A DNA stretch of 64,000 nucleotides from Burkholderia sp. Bp9143. Its GTDB lineage: Bacteria > Pseudomonadota > Gammaproteobacteria > Burkholderiales > Burkholderiaceae. The notes under the pieces were generated by a model. That model did not search any database, was not told the origin of the DNA, and saw nothing but the letters and a program-made list of their open reading frames with translations. The position numbers were made by a program, and so were the translations under genes. Positions 16,198 through 25,000 of this stretch are shown here, piece by piece (the stretch's first letter is position 1; every line of letters begins with the position of its first letter). Location: positions 1-64,000 of the forward strand of contig NZ_QTPO01000014.1 in assembly GCF_003853645.1 (NCBI RefSeq), in the 5' to 3' direction.

Positions 16198-18570
16198 TCA
16201 TGCGCCGGTGCTGCCGGTCGCGCGGTGCGCGAGGACGTTCGGCCGGTCGCCGCGCACACCGAAGCGCGCGATCAGCGCGGGGATCGCGTCGGCCGGCACG
16301 GGGCGCGAGAACAGGAAGCCCTGCGCCTCGATCTCGCCGAGCGCGGACAGCCATGCAATCTGCTCCTCGGTTTCGGTGCCTTCGACGACGACCGTCAGGC
16401 CGAGCGAGCGCGCGAGATGCACGATCGACGACACCATCACGCACACGCTGCGATCGTTCGGGATCGCCTGCACGAACGAGCGGTCGACCTTCAGCGTATC
16501 GACGGAGAAGCGGTGCAGGTACGACAGCGACGAGTAGCCGGTGCCGAAATCGTCGAGCGCGATCCGGATGCCGAGCTTCTTCAACGCGACGATCTTCTCG
16601 GACACGAGCTCCGGATATTCCATCATCGCGGTCTCGGTGATCTCGAGTTCGAGCCGGTTCGCGTCGATGCCGGTGTCCTGCAGCGCCTGCGAGATCGTCT
16701 CGATCAGGTCGCCGCGCCAGAACTGCACCGGCGAGATGTTGATCGCGAGCGTCAGCGTGTCGTGGCCCTCGTCGCGCCAGCGCGCGATCTGTTCGCACGC
16801 GGTGCGGATCACGAAGTCGCCGATCGGCACGATCAGGCCCGTCGATTCGGCGATCGAAATGAATTCGTTCGCGGAGATGATCCCGTGTTCGGGGTGGTCC
16901 CAACGCGCGAGCGCCTCGAAGCCGGTGATCGTGCGGTGCGTCAGGTCGATCTTCGGCTGGTAGGCGAGGAACAACTGCCCCTCGGCGAGCGCGACGCGCA
17001 ATTGCTGTTCCCAGCGCATCAGGTGATCCGCGCGATGCGACAGGTGCGGCGCGTAGAACTGGTAGCAGTTCTTGCCCGCGTCCTTCGCGCTGTACATCGC
17101 GAGGTCGGCCTTCTTCAGCAGGTCGATCTCGCTTTCGTTCGCGACGGTGTGCAGCGCGATGCCGATGCTCGCGTGCAGCACGAACGAACTGCCGCGCACG
17201 TCGAAGGGCTCGCCGAACATCCGGATGATCGCTTCCGCGAGCCGCACCGCGCGCCGTTCGACGTCGTCGCCCTTCATCACGACGACGAACTCGTCGCCGC
17301 CGATCCGCGCGAGCGACCCTTCGTCGCCGACGGCATCCGACAGGCGCGACGCGGTCATCTGCAGCACGATGTCGCCGGCGTTGTGGCCGAGCGTGTCGTT
17401 GACGGTCTTGAAGTTGTCGAGGTCGATGAACAGCAGGCCGAGCCGCGACAGGCTGGTTGGCATCGACACGTCGTTGCGCAGCCCGCGCAGGGTCGCGTAG
17501 CGGTTCGCGAGGCCGGTGAGCAGGTCGTATTCGGCGAGCTGGGTCATCTCGCGCTCGCGGCCGAGCAGCTTGCCGATCAGCCCCGTCGCGACGCCGAAGA
17601 ACGCGAGCATCGCGAGCGTGATGAAGCTCGTCATCAGCAGGTAGACGTTGCGCGTGTGGTAGTAGTCCGCGAATTCCTCGGTCTGCGACAGCCCGACCAT
17701 CACCGCGAGCGGGTAGCCGTCGAGGTGGCGGTACGACACGATGCGCGTCACGCCGTCGATCGGGTCGATGATCGTGCCCGTCACGCGCTCGGCGATCGGG
17801 TAGACGCCCGATGCGGAGAACGCACCCGGTGCGTTGTTGAGCGAGCCGGTGCGCCGCGCGAGCACGGTGCCGGTGTCGGACACCACGGAGATCACGCCTT
17901 CCTTGCCGATCGCCGCGTTGTTGTAGAAGTCGTTCGTGAAGTAGCTCGGGTCTTCCGACACCACGACGACACCCGCGAAGCTGCCGTCCGGATTGTTCAG
18001 GCGCCGCGTCATCTGCAGCGTCCAGTGGCTCGACACGCGGCCGAGCACGGGCTTGCTGATGTAAAGGCGGTCGTCGTTGTGCGCGAGGTGGACCTTGAAG
18101 TGCTCGCGGTCGGCCAGGTTGATCGGCTTCGGATGGAGTTCGGCCGTGTTCGCGAACAGGATCCCCTTCGCGTTGACGAGCGAAACCTGGATCAGCGTGT
18201 CGCTCGGCACGACGCCTTTTTCGACCGCGCTCGCGAGGTTGAAGCGCGCGGGCGATTTTTCGAATTCGAACTTGACGAAGCGGGTGATCTGGTCGACCTG
18301 GTGGATCGCCTTGACCGTGTGCTGTTCGAGCGCGGACGACAGGATCGCCGCGGAGGCCGCCGCTTCCTTGTACGCGCTGTCCTTTTCGACCGACAGCCGC
18401 GCGATGATCACGGCCCACAGCAGCGCAAGCGCCAGCATCCCGAGCAGCGGGATCGCGAACAGCGCGCGCCGGCGCGACTTGCGTGGCGCGCGTAGCGGCC
18501 GGTTCGGCGGCGTGTGGTTTGTCCGGGCGGAGCTCATCGAAGAGGGCAGCGTCCTGCTCGCGTGCGCCAT
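16198..18570 (-). CDS. Membrane GGDEF-EAL signalling protein with dCache-like sensor
   Basis: About 790 residues that make or degrade cyclic-di-GMP. An N-terminal helix (about 35-58) and a second one near 305-328 bracket a periplasmic double-Cache-like sensor (LEQHTVKAIHQVDQITRFV through VMVGLSQTEEF). A GGDEF domain follows (about 345-505) with intact ARIGGDEFVVV. The EAL domain (about 520-770) has FEALARW, NISPVQFW, LEITETAMM, DDFGTGYSSL and KVDRSFV. Both active-site motifs look complete, so either or both activities are possible. Other candidate starts are ATG 18537 and an unlikely extension to 18741. It is transcribed alone. Confidence 0.88.
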   Translation of the reverse strand: MAHASRTLPSSMSSARTNHTPPNRPLRAPRKSRRRALFAIPLLGMLALALLWAVIIARLSVEKDSAYKEAAASAAILSSALEQHTVKAIHQVDQITRFVKFEFEKSPARFNLASAVEKGVVPSDTLIQVSLVNAKGILFANTAELHPKPINLADREHFKVHLAHNDDRLYISKPVLGRVSSHWTLQMTRRLNNPDGSFAGVVVVSEDPSYFTNDFYNNAAIGKEGVISVVSDTGTVLARRTGSLNNAPGAFSASGVYPIAERVTGTIIDPIDGVTRIVSYRHLDGYPLAVMVGLSQTEEFADYYHTRNVYLLMTSFITLAMLAFFGVATGLIGKLLGREREMTQLAEYDLLTGLANRYATLRGLRNDVSMPTSLSRLGLLFIDLDNFKTVNDTLGHNAGDIVLQMTASRLSDAVGDEGSLARIGGDEFVVVMKGDDVERRAVRLAEAIIRMFGEPFDVRGSSFVLHASIGIALHTVANESEIDLLKKADLAMYSAKDAGKNCYQFYAPHLSHRADHLMRWEQQLRVALAEGQLFLAYQPKIDLTHRTITGFEALARWDHPEHGIISANEFISIAESTGLIVPIGDFVIRTACEQIARWRDEGHDTLTLAINISPVQFWRGDLIETISQALQDTGIDANRLELEITETAMMEYPELVSEKIVALKKLGIRIALDDFGTGYSSLSYLHRFSVDTLKVDRSFVQAIPNDRSVCVMVSSIVHLARSLGLTVVVEGTETEEQIAWLSALGEIEAQGFLFSRPVPADAIPALIARFGVRGDRPNVLAHRATGSTGA

Positions 18571-18757
18571 CCCGCGTCGGGATGGCCGGCTATGGTTAGG
18601 GTCGCACCGGCGTCTGTTCGTTCGCGGAATGCGCAACCATGGACAGACCCGCCGAAGCGACGGATTAGGCCCGATATTACTGGCTGGAACGTTTTTGCGA
18701 TAGCCGGGGGAATCGTAGGGCGCTGGCCGGGCCGGCGCCATCGCACATGGCGAAACG

Positions 18758-19636
18758 TCAGGCGGGCGCCTGGAACGTGCCGTCGACGACCGTCACGACG
18801 TGGCCGCCGATCCAGATCGTGCCGTCGTCGTCATAGCGCACGGCAATGCGGCCGTCGCGGCCGATCGCCGTGCCCTGGCGGGCGGTATACGAGGTGCCGG
18901 GGTGGCGCTGCTGGCGGCTCAGCAACCCGGCCAGCGCGGCATTCGCGCTGCCGGTGACGGGATCCTCGCCGGTGCCGAAACCGCCGCCCGTCATCAGGCA
19001 CCGGATTTCGAACGTCGCGGGGTCGCCGTCCGGATGGGGCGCGTAGGCCGCGAGGCCGTGCGCGCCGTAGCGGTGGGTGATCGCCTCGAGCGCGGCCGGA
19101 TCGGGGGCGAGGCCGATGCAGGCCTCGGCCGACGTGAGCCGCACCACGAGCCACGGCGCGCCATTGTCGACCGCGCAAGGTTCGGCATCCGGGTCGATCG
19201 CGTCGCTGCGCAACGCGGCCGCGAGCACCGGGTAGTCCGATCGGTCGAGCGGCGTGAACCGTGCCGGCGGCGCGGCAAATGCCCAGCCATCGGCCTGTTC
19301 GCGCAGTTCGACCCGGCCGACCCCGCACTGCTGGATCAGCCGGCCCGGCGTGCGCGGCCGCGCGCCGCTTTCCAGGTACGCGTGCGCGGTGCCGAGCGTC
19401 GGGTGGCCGGCGAACGGCAGTTCGCCGCCCGGCGTGAAGATCCGGACGCGGTAATCGGCCTCCGGATCGGTCGGCGTGCACACGAACGTCGTTTCCGACA
19501 GGTTCGTCCAGCGGGCGATCGCGAGCATGTCGTCGTCGCCGAGCGAGTCGGCGTCGAATACGACGGCGAGCGGGTTGCCCTTGAACGGCACCGACGTGAA
19601 GACGTCGACCTGCTTGAAGCGGACGCGGCGGGTCAT
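18758..19636 (-). CDS. PhzF-family isomerase/epimerase
   Basis: A 292-residue PhzF-like protein of the diaminopimelate-epimerase fold. Visible motifs are FKQVDVFTSVPFKGNPLAVV at the start, the LSETTFV active-site segment with its Glu, FTPGGELPFAGHPTLGTAH and TGEDPVTGSANAAL. The phenazine enzyme PhzF isomerises trans-2,3-dihydro-3-hydroxyanthranilate, but most homologues act on unknown substrates, and no phenazine genes are nearby. It is the last gene of a minus-strand cluster with ridA (22-nt gap), aminotransferase, EamA transporter and VOC genes. The start is ATG 19636; a GTG four codons earlier is possible. Confidence 0.88.
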   Translation of the reverse strand: MTRRVRFKQVDVFTSVPFKGNPLAVVFDADSLGDDDMLAIARWTNLSETTFVCTPTDPEADYRVRIFTPGGELPFAGHPTLGTAHAYLESGARPRTPGRLIQQCGVGRVELREQADGWAFAAPPARFTPLDRSDYPVLAAALRSDAIDPDAEPCAVDNGAPWLVVRLTSAEACIGLAPDPAALEAITHRYGAHGLAAYAPHPDGDPATFEIRCLMTGGGFGTGEDPVTGSANAALAGLLSRQQRHPGTSYTARQGTAIGRDGRIAVRYDDDGTIWIGGHVVTVVDGTFQAPA

Positions 19637-19658
19637 CGTGGCGGTCACGTGACGTGAC

Positions 19659-20117
19659 TTACGCGACTTCGGCGATCAGTTCGATCTCGACGCATGCGCC
19701 GAGCGGAATCTGCGCGACGCCGAACGCCGAACGCGCGTGCTTGCCTGCGTCGCCGAACACTTCGGCGATCAGTTCCGACGCACCGTTCGTCACGATGTGC
19801 TGTTCGGTGAAGTCGAGCGCCGAGTTGACGAGGCTCATCAGCTTCACGATGCGCGTGACCTTGTTCAGGTCGCCGGTGTGCGCGTGCAGCGTCGCGAGCA
19901 GGTCGATCGCGATCGAGCGCGCAGCCGCCTTGCCGTCTTCCGTCTGCAGGTCGGCGCCGAGCTTGCCTGCCCAGACCTTGCCGTCCTTCTTGGCGATGTG
20001 GCCCGACAGGTAGACCGTGTTGCCGCTTTGCGCGCTCATCACGTAGGCGGCAGCCGGTGCGCCGGCGGTCGGGAGCTCGATGCCGAGCGACTTCAGTTTG
20101 TCGTAGACGTTAGCCAT
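19659..20117 (-). CDS. RidA/YjgF-family reactive-enamine deaminase homologue
   Basis: A 152-residue RidA-superfamily protein, longer than E. coli RidA (128), resembling the YjgH/UK114 subgroups with an N-terminal extension (MANVYDKLKSLGIELP). Canonical RidA hydrolyses reactive 2-aminoacrylate or imine intermediates released by PLP enzymes. The tail reads SAFGVAQIPLGACVEIELIAEVA, where many active members have an R-x-A-VG-VA--P motif. The Arg appears as HARSAFG, so catalytic competence is plausible but not certain. Its place directly downstream of a PLP aminotransferase suggests it clears intermediates from that reaction. Confidence 0.87.
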   Translation of the reverse strand: MANVYDKLKSLGIELPTAGAPAAAYVMSAQSGNTVYLSGHIAKKDGKVWAGKLGADLQTEDGKAAARSIAIDLLATLHAHTGDLNKVTRIVKLMSLVNSALDFTEQHIVTNGASELIAEVFGDAGKHARSAFGVAQIPLGACVEIELIAEVA

Positions 20118-20160
20118 GTGTTCGATTCCTCGTAGAGAGTCGTGACAGGGAAAAAGGGGA

Positions 20161-21342
20161 TCAGAGACGCTCGCGCAGCAGCTTGCCGAGGCGCGCGACG
20201 CCTTCCTCGATCTTTTCCGGCGGCACCGTCACGAACGACAGGCGCAGCGTGTTCTGCTGCGGGTCGTTCGCGAAGAACGGCGCGCCCGGCACGAAGGCGA
20301 CGTGGTTGTCGACCGCGGCCTCGAGCAGCTTCATGCTGTCGATCTGCGCGGGCAGGTTCACCCAGATGAACATGCCGCCGTCCGGGCGGTTCCACGTGAC
20401 GCCTTCCGGCATGTGACGCGCGAGCGACGCGAGCATCGCCTCGCATTGCGCGCCGTACAGCTGGCGGATCGTCGGGATGTGCTCGTCGAGGAAGCCGTCC
20501 TTGATCACTTCGTGCGCGATGCGCTGCGTGAGCGTCGGCGTGTGCAGGTCGGTGGCCTGCTTGGCCTGCACGAGCTTGAAGTGGAGTTCCTCGGGGGCAA
20601 TGATGTAGCCGATCCGCAGGCCCGGCGCGAGCACCTTCGAGAACGTGCCGAGGTGCACGACGTGGTCCGGTGCCATCGACAGCATCGTCGGCAGCGGCTC
20701 GCCCTGGTAGTTCAGTGCGCCGTACGGGTCGTCTTCCAGCACCGGGAACGGGCTCGACTGCGCGAACGCGGCGAGCGCGCGGCGGCGCTCGACGGGCAGG
20801 CGGCGGCCGGTCGGGTTCTGGAAGTTCGGCTGCGCGTACAGCAGGCGCGCGCCTTGCGTCAGGTCGGGCGTGAGGCCCTCGGGCAGCAGGCCCTGCTCAT
20901 CGGTCGGCACCTGCACGTAGCGCGGCTCGTACAGCGAGAACGACTGCAGCGCGCCGAGGTAGGTCGGGGTTTCGACGAGGATCGGGCTGTCCGGATCGAT
21001 CAGCGCCTTGCCGAGCAGGTCGAGCGCCTGCTGCGAGCCGGTCGTGATCAGCACCTGCGACACGCGCACGCTGTAGCGCTCGGCGATCCATTCGCGCAGC
21101 GGCAGGTAGCCTTCGGTCGCGCTGTACTGGAGTGCGGCGGCGGGCGCATCGCGCAGCACGCGGTCGGCCGCGGCGCGCATGCGTTCGGCCGGGAACGTCG
21201 CGGGAGCGGGCAGGCCGCCTGCGAACGAGATGACCTCGGGGCGTTCCGTGACCTTCAGGATCTCGCGGATCGCAGAGCTCGTCAGCTTGCGGGCGCGTTC
21301 GGAAAGCTGCCAGTGCGGCGGATGCAGGTCGCTCGGATTCAT
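20161..21342 (-). CDS. PLP-dependent class I/II aminotransferase
   Basis: A 393-residue fold-type I aminotransferase close to the 2-aminoadipate/aromatic (LysN, KAT-II-like) group. Features are ISFAGGLPAPATFP near the N-terminus, LITTGSQQALDLLGKAL (cofactor phosphate region), QPNFQNPTGRRL, EDDPYGALNY with the pyridine-binding Asp, the Schiff-base Lys in GTFSKVLAPGLRIGY (about 235-250), and carboxylate-binding Arg in TLRLSFV. It lacks a GntR domain. A GAGGAG site precedes ATG 21342. The downstream ridA and the divergent MocR-type regulator suggest a role in amino acid catabolism; substrate not determinable. Confidence 0.88.
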   Translation of the reverse strand: MNPSDLHPPHWQLSERARKLTSSAIREILKVTERPEVISFAGGLPAPATFPAERMRAAADRVLRDAPAAALQYSATEGYLPLREWIAERYSVRVSQVLITTGSQQALDLLGKALIDPDSPILVETPTYLGALQSFSLYEPRYVQVPTDEQGLLPEGLTPDLTQGARLLYAQPNFQNPTGRRLPVERRRALAAFAQSSPFPVLEDDPYGALNYQGEPLPTMLSMAPDHVVHLGTFSKVLAPGLRIGYIIAPEELHFKLVQAKQATDLHTPTLTQRIAHEVIKDGFLDEHIPTIRQLYGAQCEAMLASLARHMPEGVTWNRPDGGMFIWVNLPAQIDSMKLLEAAVDNHVAFVPGAPFFANDPQQNTLRLSFVTVPPEKIEEGVARLGKLLRERL

Positions 21343-21494
21343 AGTCTCCTCGTTCGGATATCGTGGTCAGTCAAGAAAGGTCGATCAGGCGGATTGCGTC
21401 GGCGCAGCCGGGTGGGCGTGCGGGAGCGCGATCGAGCCGTCGCGGCCGGGTGGGCAAAACCGTTCAGGCAAAACGAACATTATGGCGCACCTCA

Positions 21495-22403
21495 TCAACC
21501 GGCGCGAGCGGGACGCGGGGCCGTGGCCACCGCCGAGCGCCGGCCGAGCATCACGGTCGCGATCACGGCGGCCGCGAACAGCCACGTCGACGGCGTCACC
21601 GTTTCGCCGAACAGCAGCGCGGAAAAGGCGATCGTGAAGAAGATCTGCAGCAGTTGCACCTGGCCGACGCGCGCGATGCCGCCCATGGCGAGCCCGGCGT
21701 ACCACGCGAAAAAGCCGATGAATTGCGAAAAAAGGGTCACGTAGCCGAAGGCGAGCCAGGTGCGCAGTGCGAGCGGTGCAGGGTGCGCGACGTGCTGCGT
21801 CCACGCGAGCCAGCCGACCGGCAGCACGAGAAACGGCGCGGATACGACGAGTGCCCAGCAGATCACCTGCCAGCCGCCGATCTGGCGCGCGAGGCGCGCG
21901 CCTTCCGCATAGCCGAGCGCGCCGATGCCGACCGCGACGAGCATCAGCGCGTCGCCGGCCTGCACCGTGCCGCCGCCGTCGCGCAGCGCGAACGCGATCA
22001 CGAGCGCGCTGCCCGCCAGTGCGCTGGCCCAGAACGCCTTCGACGGCCGTTCGTGCGACAGCCACGCCGCGTACAGCGCGACGAACAGCGGCTGCAGGCC
22101 GTTCACGACCGCGCCGTGCGAGGCCGGCACGGTTTTCATCGCCCACGCGGAGAACACCGGATACGCGATGATCACGCCCGCCGACACGACCGCGAGGCTT
22201 TTCAGCTGCGCGCGGGTCGGCAGCCGTTCGCGGCGCCACCACAGCAGCAGGCCGGCCGGCACCGACGCGGCGAGCGCGCGGCCGAGCCCGTTCAGCAGCG
22301 GATTGAGTTCGGAGACGACGATACGCGTCATCGGCAGCGTGAGGCTGAAGATCATCACGCCGATGAGGCCGAGCAGCATGCCCCGGGTTTCGCGCGAATT
22401 CAT
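21495..22403 (-). CDS. EamA/DMT-family transporter
   Basis: A 302-residue inner-membrane protein with about ten helices arranged as two EamA repeats of the drug/metabolite transporter superfamily. The first repeat starts GMLLGLIGVMIFSLTLPMTR and has HGAVVNGLQPLFVALYAAW. The second ends GIARVGQVQLLQIFFTIAFSALLFGETVTPSTWLFAAAVI. Many members export amino acids or related metabolites. It lies in the minus-strand cluster between the VOC gene (55-nt gap) and the aminotransferase (152-nt gap), so an amino-acid-derived substrate is plausible. Confidence 0.87.
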   Translation of the reverse strand: MNSRETRGMLLGLIGVMIFSLTLPMTRIVVSELNPLLNGLGRALAASVPAGLLLWWRRERLPTRAQLKSLAVVSAGVIIAYPVFSAWAMKTVPASHGAVVNGLQPLFVALYAAWLSHERPSKAFWASALAGSALVIAFALRDGGGTVQAGDALMLVAVGIGALGYAEGARLARQIGGWQVICWALVVSAPFLVLPVGWLAWTQHVAHPAPLALRTWLAFGYVTLFSQFIGFFAWYAGLAMGGIARVGQVQLLQIFFTIAFSALLFGETVTPSTWLFAAAVIATVMLGRRSAVATAPRPARAG

Positions 22404-22458
22404 GTACTGGGTGTCTCCGTATTGCTGGGTTCGTGTAATCGAAGGGGCGGCAGGGCGT

Positions 22459-23151
22459 TCAGCGCAGCGTGCGCGCGCCCTGCGGCGTGTCGAATTCGGC
22501 GACGAGCGCGGGCGGGCCGTCGCCGGTTTCGAGTTCGATCAGATGGCCGGCGCCGAGCCAGTCGAGCTGCTCGCGAATGGCGTCCGCACGCGGGTGGACG
22601 CCCTTGAGCGCCTTCAGCGCGATGCCGTCGTTCGGCAGCGATTCGGCCGGATGGCGTGGGCTGTCCCACTGGATCAGCGACGGCACGAGGCCGTCGCCCA
22701 CGCCTTGCCACGTGGGGAACGCGCCGTCGTCGGGCACCGTGAGGCCCCAGCTCAGGTCGCCGCGCCGCATGGCGACGACCGGCGCGATGCGCGTGGGGTA
22801 CTGGCTTTGCCACAACGCGAGCTGGCGCGGGCGGTCGACGCGCGCGACCCAGTGCGCGAGGAACGGGCCCTGCGCGAGCCGTGCGTGCATTGCCGGATCG
22901 TCGAGGCCGAACAGCCGCGCGCGCGGCGGCGTGGCGTCCTCACCCGTGGCTGGCGCGTCGGGATCGATCGCGATCACTTCGAGATACAGCCCGCCCCACG
23001 CGCCGAACAGCGCGTTATGGGTGCGCATCAGCGGATGGCGGCCGCCGCCGGCCGGTTCGATGCCGAGCGCGTCGGCGACATGGCGCACGCCTTCGTCGAG
23101 CGTGCGCGCGGCGATCACGAGATGGTCGAGGGTCAGGGAGCGGGCTGGCAT
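22459..23151 (-). CDS. VOC-superfamily (glyoxalase-like) protein
   Basis: A 230-residue protein beginning LTLDHLVIAARTLDEGVRHV, the typical first strand-helix of a Glyoxalase_3/vicinal-oxygen-chelate domain with the metal-ligand His in DHLVI. Further segments are GRHPLMRTHNALFGAWGGLYLEVIAIDP (a probable Glu ligand in YLEVI) and HWVARVDRPRQLALW. Family members are metal-dependent lyases, isomerases or dioxygenases, and the reaction here is unknown. The start MPARSLTLD at 23151 fits the domain edge; a longer upstream frame is low-complexity. It is the first gene of the minus-strand cluster, divergent from the MocR regulator. Confidence 0.78.
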   Translation of the reverse strand: MPARSLTLDHLVIAARTLDEGVRHVADALGIEPAGGGRHPLMRTHNALFGAWGGLYLEVIAIDPDAPATGEDATPPRARLFGLDDPAMHARLAQGPFLAHWVARVDRPRQLALWQSQYPTRIAPVVAMRRGDLSWGLTVPDDGAFPTWQGVGDGLVPSLIQWDSPRHPAESLPNDGIALKALKGVHPRADAIREQLDWLGAGHLIELETGDGPPALVAEFDTPQGARTLR

Positions 23152-23304
23152 GAACGTCGGTCGGGAAGCGAAAGTGTCATGGTAGGCAGGCGATGCGCCG
23201 GGTGGTCGGGCGGCCGGCCGGGGCCCGGGCGGCGATGCAAGCCGGGCGGTGCCGACCCGCGTTTGGCGGGGCCGGAACGGCGGCCGCACGATCGCCATTG
23301 CGGT

Positions 23305-23370
23305 CAACTGTAATCGTCGGCACCGGCACAGTAACGGTACAATCGGCGCGATAGCCTTCGGTACAGTTGG
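23305..23370. promoter_or_regulatory. MocR-type operator repeats in divergent promoter
   Basis: The direct repeats CGGTACAATCGG (23335-23346) and CGGTACAGTTGG (23359-23370) start 24 nt apart. In addition CAACTGTA (23305-23312) is the inverse of TACAGTTG (23362-23369). MocR/GabR/PdxR regulators typically bind paired direct and inverted repeats spaced by about two helical turns, which this resembles. The site lies just before the mocR-like start and faces the divergent VOC gene. Confidence 0.55.
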
Positions 23371-23381
23371 AGCTGCCGCCC

Positions 23382-24842
23382 ATGTCCACCGTCCCACTCG
23401 CCCAGATTCCCGCGCCGCACGATACGGCCACGCTCACGCTCGTCGACCAGCTCGTCCAGTGGGCGCGGCGCCGTATCGACGAACGCGTGTTCCGGCCCGG
23501 CATGCGGATGCCGTCGATCCGCAAGCTCGCGCTCGACAAGAGCGTGTCGCGTTTCACCGTCGTCGAGGCATACGAGCGGCTCGTCGCGCAGGGCTACCTC
23601 GACTCGCGGCGCGGCTCGGGTTTCTACGTGCGCGAGCGCACGGCCACCGGCCCGCAGCCGGCCGACAACGTGGTGCGCGTGGCCGAGGCCGCGCCGGTGC
23701 ACAACACGATCGACGTGGTCTGGCTGCTGCGCAACATGTTGCATACCGTCAGTCCGGAAAAAGGGCCGGGTCTCGGCTACCTGCCGGGCCGCTGGCTCGA
23801 CGGCGAGCTGATCACCGGTGCGCTGCGCGCGCTCGGGCGCCAGTCGGGCGCGCAGATGCTCGGTTTCGGCACCGCGCAGGGCTTCCTGCCGCTGCGCCAG
23901 CAACTGCAGACGCGCCTCGCGGAAGTCGAGATCGGCGCGAAGCCCGAGCAGCTCGTGATGGTGTCGGGTATCACGCAGGCGATCGACCTGATCTCGCGGA
24001 TCTACGTGCGGCCCGGCGATGCGGTGATCGTCGGCGATCCCGCGTGGTTCCAGATGTTCGGCCGCTTCGCGTCGCAGGGCGCGCAACTGGTCGGGATGCC
24101 CTATACGCCCGACGGCCCCGATCTCGACGCGCTGGAAACGCTCGTGCAGATGTGGCGACCGAAGATGCTCGTGATCAATTCGGTGCTGCAGAACCCGACC
24201 GGCACGTCGCTGTCGGCCGCGCAGGCGTTCCGGATCCTGAAACTCGCGGAGGCGTACGACTTCCTCGTCGTCGAGGACGACGTGTACGGCGACCTGTGCC
24301 CGCCGAGCTACCCGGCCACGCGGCTCGCGAGCCTCGACCAGTTGAAGCGCGTGATCTACCTGGGCAGCTATTCGAAGACGCTCGCGGCGAATTTGCGGGT
24401 CGGCTATGTCGCCTGCGCGCCGGAGATCGCGAAGGCGGTTACCGACCAGAAGATGCTGGTCGGGATGACGACGCCGGAGCTCAACGAGCGCGTGTTGTAC
24501 AAGATCCTAACCGAAGGGCATTACCGGCGTCACGTCGAGCGGCTGCGCACGCGGCTCGACGGTGTGCGCGACAAGACCGCGCGGATGCTCGAACGCACCG
24601 GGCTGCGGCTTTTCACGATGCCGGCGGCCGGGATGTTCCTGTGGGCCGACACGGGCGTCGATTCGGACGCGCTCGCGGCCGCCGCGCACGAGGAAGGGTT
24701 CCTGCTGACGCCGGGGAGCCTGTTCTCGCCGCAGCAGTCGACGTCGACGTGGACGCGCTTCAACGTCGCGAACTGCGGCGATCCGGCGCTGCCGGGGTTT
24801 CTCGCACGCTACATCGAGTCGGCGACGCGGCGCGCGTCGTGA
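23382..24842 (+). CDS. MocR-family regulator (GntR helix-turn-helix fused to aminotransferase)
   Basis: A 486-residue chimeric regulator. A GntR winged helix occupies about residues 18-90 (RPGMRMPSIRKLALDKSVSRFTVVEAYERL). An aminotransferase-like domain of about 370 residues follows, with PNPTGTSLS-like text QNPTGTSL, VEDDVYGDLCP and the PLP-binding Lys in GSYSKTLAANLRVGY (about 325-340). MocR proteins use PLP or PLP adducts as effectors and do not normally act as enzymes. I chose ATG 23382, with GGAG 9 nt upstream; a TTG five codons earlier is possible. It is divergent from the VOC/EamA/aminotransferase/RidA/PhzF cluster, its likely target. Confidence 0.9.
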   Translation: MSTVPLAQIPAPHDTATLTLVDQLVQWARRRIDERVFRPGMRMPSIRKLALDKSVSRFTVVEAYERLVAQGYLDSRRGSGFYVRERTATGPQPADNVVRVAEAAPVHNTIDVVWLLRNMLHTVSPEKGPGLGYLPGRWLDGELITGALRALGRQSGAQMLGFGTAQGFLPLRQQLQTRLAEVEIGAKPEQLVMVSGITQAIDLISRIYVRPGDAVIVGDPAWFQMFGRFASQGAQLVGMPYTPDGPDLDALETLVQMWRPKMLVINSVLQNPTGTSLSAAQAFRILKLAEAYDFLVVEDDVYGDLCPPSYPATRLASLDQLKRVIYLGSYSKTLAANLRVGYVACAPEIAKAVTDQKMLVGMTTPELNERVLYKILTEGHYRRHVERLRTRLDGVRDKTARMLERTGLRLFTMPAAGMFLWADTGVDSDALAAAAHEEGFLLTPGSLFSPQQSTSTWTRFNVANCGDPALPGFLARYIESATRRAS

Positions 24843-24863
24843 TGGCGGGCGGCACGCCGCCCC

Positions 24864-24891
24864 TTGAAATCCGGTCGCCCGTCCCCAGATA
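24864..24891 (+). promoter_or_regulatory. Sigma32 heat-shock promoter of htpG
   Basis: CTTGAA (24864-24869) and CCCCAGAT (24884-24891) are separated by 14 nt and closely match the RpoH consensus CTTGAAA-N(11-16)-CCCCATNT. The element is 110 nt before htpG, a classic heat-shock gene, which supports the call. Confidence 0.75.
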
Positions 24892-25000
24892 CCCGCCCAA
24901 ACCGCCTGCGCCAGGCGGTCGTCCTTGACGGGCCCGCCGGCATCGCGCGCCGGGCGCCTGCGCCACACCATTCAAGTTCAAGTAAGAGGAAACAGCATCC

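Noticed and set aside
16162-18495. Long plus-strand open frame over the GGDEF-EAL gene
   Set aside because: Antisense shadow; the minus strand has complete GGDEF and EAL domains.
18571-18741. N-terminal extension of the GGDEF-EAL protein
   Set aside because: Arg/Pro-rich and unlike a signal or sensor; internal ATGs fit the first membrane helix better.
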